Source of the DNA: Bradyrhizobium hipponense
GTDB taxonomy: Bacteria > Pseudomonadota > Alphaproteobacteria > Rhizobiales > Xanthobacteraceae
Direction of reading: 5' to 3'
Assembly (NCBI RefSeq): GCF_008123965.1
Contig: NZ_VSTH01000101.1
Coordinates: forward strand, 1 to 53,282
DNA: 53,282 bases
The translations under genes and the position numbers were made by a program. The notes beneath the pieces were generated by a model. It saw nothing but the letters and a program-made list of their open reading frames with translations, ran no database searches and was not told where the DNA came from. Every line of letters begins with the position of its first letter. Position 1 is the stretch's first letter. Shown one piece after another: positions 17,712 through 27,822 of the stretch.

Positions 17712-19193
17712 TCACCACTCCACATCTTCATCGGTTCCCAGGATGACCATTTCGGCGCTCGGGATCACGACCTGAACTGACCTGCTTTGGTCCATCGACT
17801 TGCGCCTGAGGGCGATCTGAGATTTCCAATTCAACTTTTTGAGCCAAGGGGCGATGAACCAGACCAGGGCGGCCAGCTGCAGCACAACATTGATGCTGAA
17901 CGCCGTCTGATACGCGATTGAGGGGTAGTGTCCGTCTTTGGCCGGCCATTGCTCGAGAATTAACCCCGTTCCGTACTGGACGAGGAAAGCCCACCCGAAA
18001 TGCAGAACGTTGAGCACGCCGTTTGCGCGGGCGATCAATTCGGTCGGAAAGTAATCTCCGATGATGGCGCAGCTGAGGGCGATTGCTGATCCGACCACCG
18101 CCACAATGGTCCATGACGGTAGCGACAGGAAAGGTGGATGCACGATCAGCGCGAGTTCGGCTGCAATGAACACAGCAGCTATGATCGCGAGCAACGTTTC
18201 AATGTTCTTGCCGTGCCGACGCAGCGAATCGGCGACCACGCCGAGCAGCAATGCGCCAATGCTTAGGGCTATCGCCATGACGAGCAATTGTGTAACAAGG
18301 CTCGTTCGATCCAACCCTTCCACATCGCTCAGCCAAGACGCTGCCCACAAGGACTGCAAGGCCCACGCGGACCCGATACATGTTGAAGAAATCGGCGCAA
18401 TTCTCCAGAACCGCCCATCCGTATAGACGGTCTTCATACTGACTGTCCCTCGGGGACTCTTTCTAGTTGCGTCTTGCTCTGGAACCAAAAAATAGATCAC
18501 AGCGGCTGCGATGGCACTGGATACGGCAAGCACCTCAAACAGGCTGCGCCAGCCTATCCAGTTAAGCAATGCCTCGGCTGGTGCGGTTGCCGTTACCGCG
18601 CCCAGTGCACCCAGCATGATCATATAGCCGTTGATGAGCGCCACGCGCTCTCTCGGAAACCAGAGGACGACTGTTTTCAGGCCAGACATGAGGGAAGCTG
18701 CGGTACCAAACGCTATCATCGCGCGACCAAGCAGAAGCGACAGGAATCCGCTCGATAATCCGAAAAGCGCAGCGCCTGAGGCGGCCAGCAGCAAGAGCGC
18801 ACTTTGGACCCGGCGCGGACCAAAGCGATCCAAGAGCATGCCCAACGGAATCTGGCTGCCGGTAACGACCAGAAAGTGGATCGAGGCCAACAGCCCCAAA
18901 TCGGCCGTACCAAGCTCGAATTCAGAGGCGAGGCGGCCACAAATGAGCGTATTGATCATCCGAAACAGGTAGGAAAGATAGTATCCCGCGGCAAAGGGAA
19001 GGAACACGCAAGAGATTATCCGCCAGCTCCAAGGCCGGATGACCGGCTTTTCGCGTGATATCCGCCCAGTGGAATCGCTGCGCGTGCTTCTCCGAGCGCG
19101 GCTATTGGCTTTAGCAAAAGGCGTTTGGCAGCTGTCGAAAGTTGATATTGCTGCCGCCCTCCTCGGCGACAGCACACGCTTCCGATCTTTCAC
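17712..19193 (-). CDS. MFS transporter
   Basis: This is a twelve-helix major facilitator protein of up to 493 residues. The first helix starts near residue 56 (WRIISCVFLPFAAGYYLSYL) and the family loop-2 signature is GMLLDRFGPRRVQ at about 118-130. The listed GTG start gives a long hydrophilic leader that overlaps the end of the ribbon-helix-helix gene, so the true start may be further in. I could not pick a better codon. The substrate is not predictable. A related C-terminal fragment lies at 14038-14220. Confidence 0.85.
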   Translation of the reverse strand: MKDRKRVLSPRRAAAISTFDSCQTPFAKANSRARRSTRSDSTGRISREKPVIRPWSWRIISCVFLPFAAGYYLSYLFRMINTLICGRLASEFELGTADLGLLASIHFLVVTGSQIPLGMLLDRFGPRRVQSALLLLAASGAALFGLSSGFLSLLLGRAMIAFGTAASLMSGLKTVVLWFPRERVALINGYMIMLGALGAVTATAPAEALLNWIGWRSLFEVLAVSSAIAAAVIYFLVPEQDATRKSPRGTVSMKTVYTDGRFWRIAPISSTCIGSAWALQSLWAASWLSDVEGLDRTSLVTQLLVMAIALSIGALLLGVVADSLRRHGKNIETLLAIIAAVFIAAELALIVHPPFLSLPSWTIVAVVGSAIALSCAIIGDYFPTELIARANGVLNVLHFGWAFLVQYGTGLILEQWPAKDGHYPSIAYQTAFSINVVLQLAALVWFIAPWLKKLNWKSQIALRRKSMDQSRSVQVVIPSAEMVILGTDEDVEW

Positions 19194-19773
19194 CTACGGC
19201 GGCCACACAGTAGCGCTCTTCTTCAACTGGCGCTCGTGCAACGTCGCGTGACGCCCCGCCGCCCATTTCAGACCTGGATTGGCTGGAATTTCCAAGGCGA
19301 TCGATTGTCTCCTGCAGCAAGGGGCGGCCAAACCGTACGCGACGATCGACCTGCTCGGCAAAGGCCCTGAAGCGCTCAAGCCCGAGTACGCACGCCTCGT
19401 CCTGCTTGAATGGCGGCATCGGCGGCGTCAGAGTGAGGTGGTATCGCGCATGGAGAGCCACTATTTCCGCGATCATCGCGATGTCTGTACGCAGACTGAG
19501 CACCTGCTCATTCGTTCGCTCGATCGCCTGGTAAACAAGACCCTCTATAGGCGGCGCCGGATCCAGGAAGCGTTCAAGAGCCGCCTCTACGACGACGCTC
19601 TTGCCCATCCCTGGGCGGTCAGTCGCGGCTTCAAGTCGCTGGAAAATGCTCTCCGAAACTTGAATCGTTATCTTTCTGGTCCGCTGAGCTTCGCTTGGAC
19701 TTGGCTGCGCGTCCACCTCAGCTTCATTCCGACTTGAGCCCGGTTCTTTCCGGCGCTCGCCGCCAATCTGCAT
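19111..19773 (-). CDS. ribbon-helix-helix (CopG-like) protein, paralogue of the traG-linked one
   Basis: From the ATG at 19773 this is a 220-residue protein with a ribbon-helix-helix segment at about 33-72 (TRKITIQVSESIFQRLEAA, then MGKSVVVEAALERFL) and a C-terminal region like that of the copG-type protein at 24373-24792 (LERFRAFAEQVDRR compared with AERYDRFIEALGRR). In related elements such a gene sits between traG and trbB. This copy, now 5.3 kb from trbB, may be a leftover of a second trb locus. The tail beyond about residue 165 overlaps the MFS reading frame and may be read-through. Confidence 0.6.
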   Translation of the reverse strand: MQIGGERRKEPGSSRNEAEVDAQPSPSEAQRTRKITIQVSESIFQRLEAATDRPGMGKSVVVEAALERFLDPAPPIEGLVYQAIERTNEQVLSLRTDIAMIAEIVALHARYHLTLTPPMPPFKQDEACVLGLERFRAFAEQVDRRVRFGRPLLQETIDRLGNSSQSRSEMGGGASRDVARAPVEEERYCVAAVGERSEACAVAEEGGSNINFRQLPNAFC

Positions 19774-20677
19774 ACTCCAGCTTCCTTCTGTCTGCGACTG
19801 CACACCGCCCGCACTTGCACGCGCGTTGTCTGGAAGTTCGGTTGGAACGGATGGATCGCCCTGCGATGACGCACGACAAAAAGGCCGAGACCGCATGCCG
19901 CTTCAACCGCGGGGACATTCTGGTCGCAGTCTGGCGTACCGAAAGAAAGAAACGGCGGACTCCTAGAGACCAGCGCCAGACGTTCTCGTAGCCTCTTGTC
20001 CCTCTAGACAGCCAGGTCGCCGACAGACGAGCGATTTCGCGGACGGTGCGTGCACCCTTGCTTGAAATCGACAAAGTTACCGATCCAAAAAACAGGCGCA
20101 GGCGCAATCTAGATGGCGCGCTCGCGCCGTGACGGCGCGAACGACCGCCGCGGACGCACCGGCGTCGTTCCTGTGGGAGTGATGCGCCTCATACCAAGCG
20201 CACCAGCTCATGTCGCGCGCGACCGAATACACCCGCGCCTCGCCCATGTCCGGCATACATCACCAGCGTTCGATAGGACTTACAACCGTTCGCGTGCCGC
20301 GCCGTTGAAACGTATCTGCTGGCCCGGTGCGACCAACTCACTCGTCGGGAGGCTCAGGGGAACTGTCGGCCGCACTGGCGGGCGGCTGGATCACGCAGCG
20401 GGTCCGCTCGCGATGGCTGCAGAGGTCGCGCTCGTTGTGCCCGTCCTCGCCAGCCACGAGATTCATCGTCCCCCCGTACTCCGGGCATCGCTTCCGGATC
20501 CGATGGAGGACTGCCAGTGAATTGCCCCTGCCGACGGCGAGCTTACTTGCGCCAGATCGGCTGCTACAGGCTCATCGCAGAACATTCTGCGACGGGCCCA
20601 CCCTGCTCGCCCGCCTTGACGTCGGAGCCGTCGATGTACTTAAGTGCAATCCTGGTAGCGTTGACTGGGGGTACATC
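19774..20677. other. gene-poor region
   Basis: About 900 bp with many overlapping short ORFs and no recognisable product. It is GC-rich and probably decayed. Confidence 0.4.
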
Positions 20678-20893
20678 ATGGATGTCGAGTTCTACAGGAG
20701 TTTTGCACAGCAGGCCCGCGATCTAGCCGATAAGGCCGACCCGTTCACGCGAAAGCGGCTTCTGGTGCTGGCCGAGAAATACGATGCCAAGCTCGGCAAG
20801 CCTTCGCCGGCCAGCCGCAATCTTCAACGCATGCTGCCGCTTCCCCGCACCGTGCCAGCCGTGAGCTCCATCTCCGATGCTGGCGAGGCTTGA
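20678..20893 (+). CDS. small conserved rhizobial protein
   Basis: This 71-residue hydrophilic protein has the segment ARDLADKADPFTRKRLLVLA followed by EKYDAKLGKPSPASR, which I recognise as a recurring type of short, charged, helical protein in Bradyrhizobium and relatives. The function is unknown. The ATG at 20678 follows a GGGGG Shine-Dalgarno-like stretch by about 6 bp. Longer in-frame upstream sequence does not look like protein. Confidence 0.6.
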   Translation: MDVEFYRSFAQQARDLADKADPFTRKRLLVLAEKYDAKLGKPSPASRNLQRMLPLPRTVPAVSSISDAGEA

Positions 20894-21048
20894 CGAAGAT
20901 TGCCGGCAGCGAGGTCGACTGCGACGCCTGCAGCGGCAGCAAGCATCAACCCTCGCATGGGGCTCCAAGGCGCTGGATTTTCCAGGGACGATACACGACC
21001 TACACCGGCAAATGATGCGCACCCAAACCGGAGTGAGCATGCCGGATG

Positions 21049-21243
21049 TCACCCGTCGACCGCCATCACCGCACTGCGGTAGCCGAGCAGCTTGCCGGTG
21101 GAGGCATTCACGAAATCGACCGAGGAGCATGCCGGACAAACGACCGGCAGATGAGTGTCCGGACCGATCTGCTCCAGCCCTGTCAGCAGGTGCTGCACGT
21201 TCATGCCGATGCGCGGGCACCTGAAGAGTACTGATTGCTCCAT
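21049..21243 (-). CDS. small zinc-ribbon-like conserved protein
   Basis: This 64-residue protein has two cysteine-containing elements (FRCPRIGMNVQH and VVCPACSSVDFVNASTGKLLG) typical of a family of short rhizobial proteins of unknown function. The CPxC and the preceding Cys could bind a metal, but the pairing is incomplete compared with a true four-Cys ribbon. It is alone on its strand among pseudogenes. Confidence 0.55.
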   Translation of the reverse strand: MEQSVLFRCPRIGMNVQHLLTGLEQIGPDTHLPVVCPACSSVDFVNASTGKLLGYRSAVMAVDG

Positions 21244-21869
21244 CCGGCCAGCATAGGCCTGGATACTGCGCCCTGAAACTGCGGTGGTTTACTGAGAGCG
21301 CGCGCGCCTCCCGGAGGACCGTGCGGCGGCAGTAAATGAATCTTGATGGCGTCTGGAGGCCGGCTCTGCGAGAAGGCTTTGCGTATTCTTTGGCCCAGTG
21401 CTCAGGCCGCGGGTGGATCCGCATCGTTGATCGAGCGGGCAAACGGGGGCACCTTCTCCGCGGCAATCTGGTTTTATCGTCCTCCGTGGAATTCCTTAAC
21501 CCGAAATGGGCGCTCGTGTTGCGCAGGATGCAGGATGCTCTTGCATGGAGATCACCGTACCTATAGTGCGCGCTTCACTTTCAGCCGCCAGCTTCCCCGG
21601 CGAGGATCGCCAGGAGCTGATCTCCCGCCGGTGCGCGCCGCTCGGAAAGACCTGCCGGGACGAGCCGTCTCGAGCTGACGATGCGGCCTTCCGTATGAGC
21701 GGATCCTCATCCGAGGCAACATCCAGATCTCGAGGCGAGGCGCTGCATGGATGGACAATGCGCGCCGCCAGCGTAACAGTTCGGACACCTGAAGCGGACT
21801 TGCCGCTGCAGTTGTGACGAGGTGCGCTGTAGCCTGGCGGGCCGCTTGTAGCCGCGCCCCTGGGAGGAA
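21244..21869. other. no gene recognised
   Basis: Only overlapping ORFs without recognisable content are present between the small gene and the nitrilase remnant. Confidence 0.4.
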
Positions 21870-22696
21870 CAATCCGTTCATGGACGTGCGAAGAAGGTGT
21901 CCGGGCGATCAGCAGGCTGATCAATTCAGGGCGACTGTAGTGACCGCTTGCATCCATCACTCTCTTGCGCCCGTCGATTTCGATGAAGTCGAGATCAGCA
22001 ATCACCTCTCCTTCACCTCCCTTCAGGGGCTCGCCTTATCAATTGACCGTCGGGGGCAACGATAGCGGTGAAGGAACCGCCCGAAATCGGACCGATAGCA
22101 CCGCCCGTGTCGTTGGCAATTTGGGCTTGTTGGTCGGCATTGAGCCATGCGTTGCGCTGACGACGAAGCAGGCCGACTCAAGGGCATGAGGCGTATCTGG
22201 CCAGCGGGAGATAATGCTCCCAGCACGCAAGCTGGCCGATCCGGCCAACGGCGCTGTCTACGGCGCGAAGGCCGGCACCGTCGCCTTGGCCCCAGACCAT
22301 CCGCTCGTCATAGGTGGGGGTGATCTTGCGGCTGGATCAGCGTGCCGTCTGCATCGAACAGGAGCTGAGTGTTCTAGATCGACCCTCCGTCCCCCTCGTT
22401 GGCGCCGACGGAAACGACCATTTGGGCATCCTTCGCGGCCGCGGCGATCGCATGCGTCTCCGCAGAGGGAACCGTAAGGGATTGCTCAAGCAGCCTCTGA
22501 TGCTCCTTCATGCGTGAAGGGCGGCTGGACGAACGAGAAATACAGGTAGTAAGGAATGATGGTCTCCGGAAACGTGGCGAAACGCCCCCTTCTTGCCTAA
22601 TTCGCGAATCTTCTTGGTGATCTTCTCGACCGTCCCCTCTCGGCTGTACAACACGGGGCTGATCTGTACGGCGGCTGCCTTGACGATGTTTGTCAT
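21870..22696 (-). pseudogene. nitrilase pseudogene
   Basis: A nitrilase-family enzyme can be traced through several frames on the minus strand. It begins at the ATG at 22696 (MTNIVKAAAVQISPVLYSRE), then another frame gives RFATFPETIIPYY with the catalytic Glu region, then QLACWEHY with the catalytic Cys, then ESACFVVSAT, and finally IADLDFIEIDGRKRVMDASG, then HYSRPELISLL. At least four frameshifts, in-frame stops and an internal deletion after the active-site Cys make it non-functional. Confidence 0.8.
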
Positions 22697-22789
22697 TGTC
22701 TTCCCCTGCTCATTGTCGGCATCGGAGGCGTGGCATTGGCAGATGACTCTCACCGGGCTGGTTCGAGCACACCGGCAGGGCTTAGGGCT

Positions 22790-23330
22790 GCGTGCTGCGT
22801 CCGCCATCGACAGCCACGTCGATGCCGGTGATGTAGGATGCGTCGTCGGAAGCGAGAAACGTCACCCGTCGCGATCTTCCGCGGCTTTCCGAAGTGTTTC
22901 GCGGATATCTGCTCCAGCAGGGCCTTTCCGTGTTCTTGCACGCTGACCTCGGAAATGCCGAACCTCCTGAACAGCGGGCCTTCGATGACGCCCGAGCTCT
23001 CGGCGTTTACCCGCACGCTTCGGCGGATCAGCTCGGCGCCAAGCCTTCGCGTGAAGTTGCGCCGTACAGCCTTCGATGCCGGTACGGTCAATGTGGCCGC
23101 GATTCCGGCCTGATCGGACAAAGAAGACGTGAAAACGATCGCGCTGCCGTTGTGCATCAGACGCAATGCCTTCTGAACGTTAAAATCGGATCTGCGGAAA
23201 TTGACGTTCAAGACGTCAAAGCTCTGCCGCGTTGCTTCCGCGAGCGAGCCGAGTTTCGCGATTTCGGCATTGGCATCGAAATGGGCTATGATCGTTTCGC
23301 GCATTCCTTCGAAGCGGGATAGCTGGCGCG
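22790..23330 (-). pseudogene. short-chain dehydrogenase (SDR) pseudogene
   Basis: The frame carries NVNFRRSDFNVQKALRLM, GSAIVFTSSLSDQAG and AELIRRSVRVNAESSGVIEG, which are recognisable as the middle and end of a classical SDR. The catalytic YxxxK has become VPASK, so the Tyr is lost. The N-terminal NAD motif is absent, and the C-terminal end (SYITGIDVAVDGG) is found only in another frame. It is broken. Confidence 0.75.
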
Positions 23331-23396
23331 AGAAGCGCCAATAGCCAAGCCTCGCTGTCCGGATAGCTGCGCAACGCACTGCAGGACTTTGGCTCA

Positions 23397-23732
23397 TTAC
23401 GCGTTTTCCGCACCGCTCGGCTTATGCATTGAGGGACAAGGCTTTCTGCCCGCTGTGTAGGTAGTCGCGTCGGCTACTGCCGCAGTCGAATGATGCGCCA
23501 TCATGTAGTACGTGGTGAAGTGGCCGCTCTTGCTGGCGATCTTGCCGTTCTTGCGAGTGACGTTGCCCTTCTCACGTTTGGTAATCAGCTGCATCTTGCA
23601 CCGCTTGGCGATCAGGGGCATCGGGACAAGCTTCCATCCCGTGGCCTTGCGCAACTCTGCTTGCGTAACGCCGTCTGGCCGCGAGGCGAGAGAGCTGATC
23701 AGATTGATCTCGCTGTGAGGATGCTTGGCCAT
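23397..23732 (-). CDS. hypothetical protein, possible winged-helix (DUF3489-like)
   Basis: This 111-residue basic protein contains SRPDGVTQAELRKATGWKLV followed by a charged segment (TKREKGNVTRKNG). The pattern 'rpeG.t..el..atGW' resembles the DUF3489 winged-helix family found in rhizobial mobile regions, but the match is by eye and weak. The upstream continuation of the same frame does not look like protein, so the ATG at 23732 is chosen. Confidence 0.4.
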   Translation of the reverse strand: MAKHPHSEINLISSLASRPDGVTQAELRKATGWKLVPMPLIAKRCKMQLITKREKGNVTRKNGKIASKSGHFTTYYMMAHHSTAAVADATTYTAGRKPCPSMHKPSGAENA

Positions 23733-24372
23733 CGTCGCCACCCCGGGGGAATTGGGTCTCATTGAACGGCTCCAAGCCAATGTGCTTCTCTTGGCCCAGT
23801 TGTCCCTTTCATCGAAACGGGGTGATTTAGTTCGCGTCCCTTTTGAATGCCGAAACTTATTGCAGGCGGTCTCGGGCACCGCCTGATTGCTATCTGACGT
23901 AAACAGATGACGTCGCACCGATTCGCTGATCTTTGGGGCAGTGTACGTTGTCGCATTTTTCGACATGGTGTTCGCGAAGTCAGGCCGGACAATGTGGATT
24001 GCTAACACAGAGGACCTGCCGTGCAATCCGCAAAAACTGGTAGGGGCAACTATTAAGAAGCTCTTGCGAAGGCTGAGAGGCTTGCGCTTGCTCAAGCAAG
24101 CAGCCTCTCTCCATTGAGCGGCAGCTCGGATGGAGGCCGAGCCTTTTCTTAACTCGCTTCAGATTTCAGCATTCATGTCATGCAGTCTGTCCCCTCAGAT
24201 ATCCGTCCTCGGTTCTGATCAAACGCGCTCGCACGATTCGATTTGGCCCTATTGTTGTTTGCGGCCGAATGCACTCGGCGCGAGGTACCTTCGGAAGCTC
24301 CCTTGCGGTCCTCGCGCGCAATCGCAGCCTGTTCTCAAACAGCATGATCCGCCCGCTCCGACCGTCGATGAC
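23733..24372. other. gene-poor region behind copG
   Basis: No gene is supported. In related elements trbB would begin close to 24372. Here the trb operon is missing from this point and appears 10.5 kb to the left. Confidence 0.45.
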
Positions 24373-24792
24373 TTACTCTGGAATTTCGGCGTTCAAATCG
24401 AAGCTCACCTCTTTCAGAACAGTTGAACCACTGGAAAGCCTTCGGCCGAGTGCTTCAATGAACCGATCATAACGTTCGGCGCCTTTGGCTCGGGCGGCTG
24501 GACTAGACTGTTCCGGTAACGCCGGCACCGACGTCAACCAGAAGCGGATGAACAGGGCGAGCGTCTCCAGCATGATGGTGTCATTGCGTTCGAGACGTTC
24601 GAGCAGCCGCGCGATCCGATCCAGCCGCTTGGCAACAACCGCCTCGCGTCGATCGGAATCGTCAGGCGAGAGAAATGACGCGATCGCGGCCTCTGCGACC
24701 AGCGACTTGGGCTGGCCACGACGCCCTGCGAAGACTTCAAGCGTTCTGAATGTCTGCGGATCAAGGTAGACGCTGAGCTGAATCTTTTTCAC
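24373..24792 (-). CDS. CopG-like ribbon-helix-helix protein downstream of traG
   Basis: This 139-residue protein has a ribbon-helix-helix N-terminus (VKKIQLSVYLDPQTFRTLEV) followed by a helical region. Proteins of this kind are regularly encoded between traG and trbB in Ti-plasmid-like and rhizobial ICE transfer operons and are annotated as CopG family. The GTG at 24792, 13 bp after the traG stop, begins the first beta strand and is preferred to a start inside traG. The role is probably DNA binding or operon control. Confidence 0.8.
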   Translation of the reverse strand: MKKIQLSVYLDPQTFRTLEVFAGRRGQPKSLVAEAAIASFLSPDDSDRREAVVAKRLDRIARLLERLERNDTIMLETLALFIRFWLTSVPALPEQSSPAARAKGAERYDRFIEALGRRLSSGSTVLKEVSFDLNAEIPE

Positions 24793-24805
24793 CAATTTAG
24801 CCCGC

Positions 24806-26785
24806 TCACAGGTCCATGCCATCGTCAGGGTCGAGGCTGGTCGCTCGCGCCACTCCCTGCATTGCGCGGCTTAGGGCTTGTGCCTGGACCGCATCTGCGT
24901 CCGGCTCATCGGGACCAGCATCGAACTCATGTTCCGCGAGCGGTGCCTTGATTTCGATCTCCTCGTGCTGCGGCAATTCTGGCTCGCGCCGCAGCCCCCC
25001 GTTCGGATCGCCATGTTTTCGCTGCCGAGGCGCAAGCGGTTCGATCGAGGGCGCAGCGCTTGGGTGCCCTGACCAGTCCTCATCCGGGCGCGTGGACAAG
25101 AGAATCGTTCCTGTCTCAGCGGGCTTGAAGATTCGCTTCTGAAATTGCGGGTCCTCATAGTAACGAACCTTGGTGGCACGCAGAGGGTGGAGGCCCGACA
25201 CCATCACAATCGACTCTTTCGATGAGAGCTGCATGATTTCGCCGGGCGTCAGGAGCGGACGGGACGTCTCTTGCCGGCTCACCATCAAGTGTCCAAGCCA
25301 TGGGCTTAAGCGATGCCCGGCATAGTTTTTCATGGCGCGCAGTTCGGTCGCGGTCCCCAGCGCATCCGAGACGCGCTTGGCGGTGCGCTCGTCATTCGTG
25401 GAAAAGGCGATCCGGATGTGGCAATTGTCGAGGATCGCGTGATTCGGCCCATAAGCGCGTTCTAATTGATTCAAGCTCTGAGTAATCAGGAAACTGCGAA
25501 TGCCATAGCCCGCCATAAAGGCAAGCTGGCTCTCGAAGAAGTCGAGTCGGCCAAGGGCTGCAAACTCGTCGAGCATCAGGAGGAGCTTTTGGCGGCGGCG
25601 GTCGGGATCCAGGCTCTCGGTCAGGCGCCGCCCGATCTGATTGAGGATGAGCCGCATCAAGGGTTTTGTGCGGACGATGTCGGATGGCGGCACGACGAGA
25701 TAGAGCGAAACGGGCTGCGGTCTGTCGACGAGATCGCGAATGCGCCAATCGCTCCGCGCGGTGACCTTAGCGACGACCGGATCGCGATAAAGGCCCAAGA
25801 AGCTCATTGTGGTCGACAGCACGCCCGACCGCTCGTTCTCGCTCTTGTTGAGCAGCTCTCGCGCTGCTGAAGCGACGACAGGATGAACACGATCACCAAG
25901 ATGAGGGGTCGCAAGCATCGCATTCAGCGTGGTCTCGATCGGGCGGCATGGGTCCGAAAGGAATCTGGCGACCCCGGCAAGTGTCTTGTCAGCTTCAGCA
26001 TAGAGGACATGCAGGATCGCGCCGACGAGCAGAGAATGGCTGGTTTTTTCCCAATGATTGCGGCGCTCGAGCGCCCCTTCTGGATCGACGAGGATATCCG
26101 CCACGTTTTGGGCGTCTCGTACTTCGCAATCACCACGGCGAATCTCAAGAAGGGGATTGTAGGCCGCGCTTGCCGCGTTTGTCGGGTCAAACAAGAGTAC
26201 ATCTCCAAGGCGCGCGCGCCATCCCGAGGTCAACTGGAAATTCTCGCCCTTGATATCGTGGACGATCACCGAGCGCGGCCAGGTCAACAGAGTTGGAACG
26301 ACCAGGCCGACCCCCTTGCCCGAACGGGTAGGCGCAAAGCAGAGCACGTGCTCAGGTCCATCATGGCGAAGATATCGACCGTCGAAACGCCCGAGCACGA
26401 GGCCATCGGCGTCTAGCAGCCCCGCCCGTTTGACCTCGCGCGTATCGGCCCAACGCGCTGATCCGTAAGTCGTGACATCGCGAGCCTCATGCGCGCGCAA
26501 GACCGAAAGCACCATTGCTGCGGCGACTGCCGCGATCCCACCACTTCCGGCGATGGCGCCCCCCTGGAGGAATATCGTGGGAGCGTAAGCGTCGAATTCG
26601 AACCACCAGATGAAGAAGGCAAACGGCTCGTATATGGGCCAGTTCCCCAACCTGAACCAGGCCGGTCCAAGCTGCGGCTGGAACGCAAGCTGATAGGCGG
26701 TCCATTCGGTCGCTGCCCACACGAAGGTGAACGCGATTAGGCAAACCAGGATCACCTGATGCCAGATGATTTTTGTCGCAGACAT
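24806..26785 (-). CDS. traG: type IV coupling protein TraG (VirD4-like)
   Basis: This 659-residue coupling ATPase links the relaxosome to the Trb channel. It has two N-terminal membrane segments (about 7-27 and 77-97), Walker A APTRSGKG at 151-158, Walker B LLLMLDEFAALG at about 390, and the conserved FLITQSLNQLERAYG. The acidic C-terminal tail is typical of the family. It appears complete. About 1 kb of gene-free DNA separates it from rlxS, where related elements have them adjacent. Confidence 0.95.
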   Translation of the reverse strand: MSATKIIWHQVILVCLIAFTFVWAATEWTAYQLAFQPQLGPAWFRLGNWPIYEPFAFFIWWFEFDAYAPTIFLQGGAIAGSGGIAAVAAAMVLSVLRAHEARDVTTYGSARWADTREVKRAGLLDADGLVLGRFDGRYLRHDGPEHVLCFAPTRSGKGVGLVVPTLLTWPRSVIVHDIKGENFQLTSGWRARLGDVLLFDPTNAASAAYNPLLEIRRGDCEVRDAQNVADILVDPEGALERRNHWEKTSHSLLVGAILHVLYAEADKTLAGVARFLSDPCRPIETTLNAMLATPHLGDRVHPVVASAARELLNKSENERSGVLSTTMSFLGLYRDPVVAKVTARSDWRIRDLVDRPQPVSLYLVVPPSDIVRTKPLMRLILNQIGRRLTESLDPDRRRQKLLLMLDEFAALGRLDFFESQLAFMAGYGIRSFLITQSLNQLERAYGPNHAILDNCHIRIAFSTNDERTAKRVSDALGTATELRAMKNYAGHRLSPWLGHLMVSRQETSRPLLTPGEIMQLSSKESIVMVSGLHPLRATKVRYYEDPQFQKRIFKPAETGTILLSTRPDEDWSGHPSAAPSIEPLAPRQRKHGDPNGGLRREPELPQHEEIEIKAPLAEHEFDAGPDEPDADAVQAQALSRAMQGVARATSLDPDDGMDL

Positions 26786-27822
26786 AGCTTGCGGATATCG
26801 ACACCATTGACCGTTGGCTACAATCAGGGGCTTACGCTTCTCGTAGTCGCGCGCGCCCTAGCGAAGGGATCGGCGGATCAGATCGGGAAGCGGCGTTTGG
26901 GCCGAAAAAAGTTCGCGCGGCCTAGAATAGGCTTCCTCAAGGAACCGTCCCAACCAGCTTCGCGTGATCGGCGCTCGGATGATGACAGAATCAACTCGTA
27001 CCGTGCTGCCGCTCGAGGCGAACCGGGCCGGCCTTCGCGAAGCGACGCTCCTAGATTCCTGCGAAGGCTAGCTGTGGTCTTCCCCCTAAGCTCTCCGTCA
27101 AGCGCCCGCGATCCAGAGAGCGTGCGGCGTGCCTCAACTCCTTGTTGATGAGGCGGACGTTCGCGGATTAAATCGGCAGGAGGCGGAGTTCCCGGAGTAT
27201 AAGGCTCATGCGGGGAGCGTCCCGGCAGGAGCTTATTCCCGACGGGACGACACTGCCGGGCCGACGTTCATCGAGATACTCCCGCAGATCGGTATCGAGC
27301 GAGTCCCTCCTCCAGCCGGTCGCCTATTGGCGCCCTATTGTTTTGGCCCGCTAGATGCTAAAGGCGGTGAGCGAAGCGGCTGAGTCATCTGCGCAGAGCA
27401 TCTGACCATCGGCATCCGAGACCAGCACGCACGGAAGTACCGTCACCGCGATCACGCCACAGCCAGACACTTCCGATCACTTCAAGATGGAAGGTCCTAT
27501 GCCGTTTCCGCGACACGGGATGGCCATCTAGATTCGAAGGGTCCGGCTAGCCGATTTGGCCGTTGAGAGGCTGACGAGTCTCAGCAAGCTCATCGTACGG
27601 CGCATTTTTCCACACAGCTGCGTCCAGCCGACCATCGAGCGCCACCAAGGTCGAGGGAAAGCGGGGCGATAAAGAGATAGGTCCAGAACGGTGGATCCTC
27701 CATTTGCCATTCGCTGCTCACTGTCGCTTCTCTCCCATTTTCCCGTCTTGACCAGTCCACGCGGGGGCAACCAAGTCTCGCCCGCGCTGCAATTGGGCGC
27801 AGTGCAGCGCCAGGACCTCAGG
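26786..27822. other. gene-poor spacer between rlxS and traG
   Basis: This 1-kb stretch has no intact gene. On the minus strand near 27660 the reading MEDPPFWTYLFIAPLS looks protein-like, and after a frame change continues as TLVALDGRLDAAVWKNAPYD up to about 27545. This suggests a small decayed gene that I do not recognise. Confidence 0.4.
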
